NCBI GenBank assembly: GCA_036822055.1
Contig: DAISIK010000006.1
Location: forward strand, 1-64,000
Reading direction: 5' to 3'
DNA length: 64,000 nucleotides
From: DAISIK01 sp036822055
GTDB taxonomy: Bacteria > Verrucomicrobiota > Verrucomicrobiia > Opitutales > Puniceicoccaceae
The first letter of the stretch is position 1. Each line of letters opens with the position of its first letter. Shown one piece after another: positions 62,629-64,000 of the stretch. A program made the position numbers and the translations under genes. The notes beneath the pieces were generated by a model. It was not told the origin of the DNA. It did not search any database and was given only the letters and a program-made list of their open reading frames with translations.

Positions 62629-63669
62629 CTAGACAAACTGCCGCAGGAAGCGGGCATCGTTGCGGTAGAAATAGCGGATGTCGTCGATCCCGTAGAGGAT
62701 CATGGCAATCCGCTCGATCCCCATGCCAAAGGCGTATCCAGTATACTGGGACGAATCGTAACCGACCTCGTCAAAAACGGCTGGATCAACCATCCCGCAG
62801 CCCATGATCTCGATCCAGTCTGCCCCGACCTTTCCGAGATGCTTCGAAGAGAGATCCACCTCAAAGGAGGGCTCAGTGTAGGGAAAAAAGTGGGGCCTGA
62901 AACGCGTCTTGGCATCGCTTCCCAACAGCTCCCGGAAAAAATAATCAAGGACTGCCTTGAGGTCCATCACCGTCACCCCTTCGTCAACCAGAAGACCCTC
63001 AATCTGGTGGAAGTTAGCGCTGTGGGTGGCATCAGCCGTATCCCGGCGGAAGCACCTCCCCGGAGCCATGATCCGCACTGGTGGCCTGCTTTCCAGCATC
63101 GTCCGGATCTGCACGCTCGAGGTATGGGTGCGCAGCAAATAACGCTCGTCCGCGCGCTTGCTCACGTTCCCGAAGCGCGCTCCCGCATCGAGATAATACG
63201 TGTCGTGCAGATCCCTCGCCGGGTGCTCGGGTGGCGTATTCAGCGCATCGAAACAATAATACTCCGTTTCGACTTCCGTGCCGTCCGCTACCACAAATCC
63301 AATCTTGCGGAAGATTTCCAGAATCCGCTCCCGAACCGTCGTCAAAGGATGCGCTCCGCCGCCTTCCCCACCAATCGAAGGGAGGGATGGATCAATCGGA
63401 GGCCCAACCTTCTCTGCCAGACGGGCTCGCTCCAGGCGATCTCCCACTGCGGCGATCAATCCTTCCAGCTCAACCTTTGCCTCATTGATCAATTTGCCGA
63501 AAATCGGCCGATCCTCCTTCGGAACCGAGGCGATCTGTTTCCTGATCTCCGTGAAGGTCCCCCGCGGACCCATCACCCTCGCTTTGGCCTGCTCCAGCTC
63601 GGGCGCAGAGTTTACCACCTCAAAGTCAGCGCGGGCCTTGGCCAAAAGTTGCTTCAATTCCTCGTCCAT
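62629..63669 (-). CDS. pheS: phenylalanyl-tRNA synthetase alpha subunit
   Basis: 346 residues from the ATG at 63669; a TTG four codons earlier is less likely. Class II motifs: motif 1 near HPLTTVRERILEIFRKIGF, motif 2 PVRIMAPGRCFRRDTADATHSANFHQIEGL (landmark GRCFRRDTADATH), FRPHFFPYTEPSFEVDL and motif 3 YAFGMGIERIAMILYGIDDIR. The N-terminal coiled coil that binds tRNA is present. The start lies only 15 bases after the T tract of a strong hairpin, so expression depends on read-through or an undetected promoter. Confidence 0.96.
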   Translation of the reverse strand: MDEELKQLLAKARADFEVVNSAPELEQAKARVMGPRGTFTEIRKQIASVPKEDRPIFGKLINEAKVELEGLIAAVGDRLERARLAEKVGPPIDPSLPSIGGEGGGAHPLTTVRERILEIFRKIGFVVADGTEVETEYYCFDALNTPPEHPARDLHDTYYLDAGARFGNVSKRADERYLLRTHTSSVQIRTMLESRPPVRIMAPGRCFRRDTADATHSANFHQIEGLLVDEGVTVMDLKAVLDYFFRELLGSDAKTRFRPHFFPYTEPSFEVDLSSKHLGKVGADWIEIMGCGMVDPAVFDEVGYDSSQYTGYAFGMGIERIAMILYGIDDIRYFYRNDARFLRQFV

Positions 63670-63684
63670 ACTTGCTTCCAATCC

Positions 63685-63712
63685 AAAAAAAAGCCGCGGA
63701 GAACCGCGGCTT
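63685..63712 (-). terminator. rho-independent terminator or attenuator between rplT and pheS
   Basis: On the minus strand, AAGCCGCGG, loop TTCT, CCGCGGCTT, then an eight-T run. A perfect nine-pair stem (63691-63699 with 63704-63712). It lies between the L20 stop and the pheS start, where enteric bacteria also regulate pheST by attenuation. Confidence 0.9.
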
Positions 63713-63725
63713 CGGGAAAGGGGTC

Positions 63726-64000
63726 TTAGCTTGCCTGTGCCGCCGTTGCTTTTTCGACGAGAGCCTTAAAGGACTCCGGGTCATGGATCGCCATCTCGGA
63801 CAAAACCTTGCGGTTCATCTCGATTCCAGCCGCCTTCAGCCCTGCCATAAAGCGACTGTAGGAGATCCCGTGGGCCCGGCAGGAAGAATTAATCCGGACG
63901 ATCCAGAGGCTCCGAAACTCGCCCTTCTTTTTCCGCCTGTCGCGGTAGGCAAACTTCTCCCCCCGATCGACAGCATCTTTGGCATAGCGAAAGAGACGGC
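63726..64000 (-). CDS. rplT: 50S ribosomal protein L20, 5' part outside window
   Basis: The last 90 residues of L20 and the stop TAA at 63726-63728; the start lies beyond the window edge. The sequence RLFRYAKDAVDRGEKFAYRD, KKKGEFRSLWIVRINSSCRA, HGISYSRFMAGLKAAGIEMN and RKVLSEMAIHDPESFKALVE follows the L20 C-terminal domain closely. It binds 23S rRNA early in 50S assembly and in many bacteria autoregulates the infC-rpmI-rplT operon, which presumably continues off the end. Confidence 0.95.
   Translation of the reverse strand, partial: RLFRYAKDAVDRGEKFAYRDRRKKKGEFRSLWIVRINSSCRAHGISYSRFMAGLKAAGIEMNRKVLSEMAIHDPESFKALVEKATAAQAS

Overview
The window looks like the chromosome of a free-living Gram-negative bacterium, most likely a verrucomicrobium of the Opitutae type. 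That assignment is inference. It rests on a protein with a PEP-CTERM-like tail and a DUF4465-type domain, a membrane-anchored SHD1-like protein, widespread absence of clear Shine-Dalgarno sites, a TolC/RND envelope, and a gene order that mixes housekeeping genes without large conserved operons. Coding density is high and intergenic gaps are short. The one clear accessory region is the left end (1-2508), which holds an IS256-family insertion sequence followed by AT-rich, nearly gene-free DNA.

Layout. 57-1585: IS256-type element with recognisable imperfect terminal inverted repeats. 1590-2508: AT-rich then ordinary DNA with one doubtful small ORF. 2509-4738 (minus): three overlapping genes, a FAH-family hydrolase, a metal-site-less creatininase homologue and an intact creatininase-family amidohydrolase, next to a membrane-anchored SHD1-like protein (minus) and a divergent sugar isomerase/epimerase-like gene. 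6394-7964 (plus): SatD-like protein and DUF3307 membrane protein. 8032-8108: initiator tRNA. 8837-26217 (minus): sucA, recQ, a MarR-controlled RND efflux operon (marR, membrane fusion protein, RND pump, TolC-like channel), dnaE, a STAS-like protein and a membrane protein with a SUMF1-like domain. 26479-35475: Nif3-like protein, aroQ, an SDR-like protein with a long basic disordered tail, an MFS transporter, a response regulator/histidine kinase hybrid, LemA plus an M48 protease, a cyclophilin and L28. 35491-41584 (minus): two multi-pass glycosyltransferases, pyrH, tRNA-Leu(CAG), a DUF4465/PEP-CTERM-like surface protein and an Hsp15-like S4 protein. 41957-46044 (plus): AsmA-like protein, SLC13 transporter and response regulator in one tight operon. 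46093-48482 (minus): trpD-glmM, translationally coupled. 48668-56124: PhoD-like phosphatase, a recR-SMUG1-mutY repair operon on the minus strand, an enoyl reductase-like MDR protein, an M3 oligopeptidase and an Mpv17-like membrane protein. 56075-59972 (minus): complete ferric iron ABC importer. 60124-64000 (minus): pheT, pheS and the end of rplT, with a strong terminator or attenuator between rplT and pheS.

How the parts work together. Three modules are self-contained: drug or solvent efflux (regulator, periplasmic adaptor, pump, outer-membrane channel), ferric iron import (binding protein, fused permease, ATPase) and base-excision/recombination repair (RecR, SMUG1, MutY translated from overlapping cistrons). 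No CRISPR array, prophage, toxin-antitoxin pair or known defence system was recognised. I did not find a clearly new multi-gene system. The least explained loci are the SDR-like pseudoenzyme with a histone-like tail (27677-29224), the creatininase pair (2509-3932), the cysteine-less SUMF1-like protein (24583-26217), the kinase-like response regulator (30751-31863), the bacterial Mpv17-like protein (55369-56124) and the atypical initiator tRNA (8032-8108).
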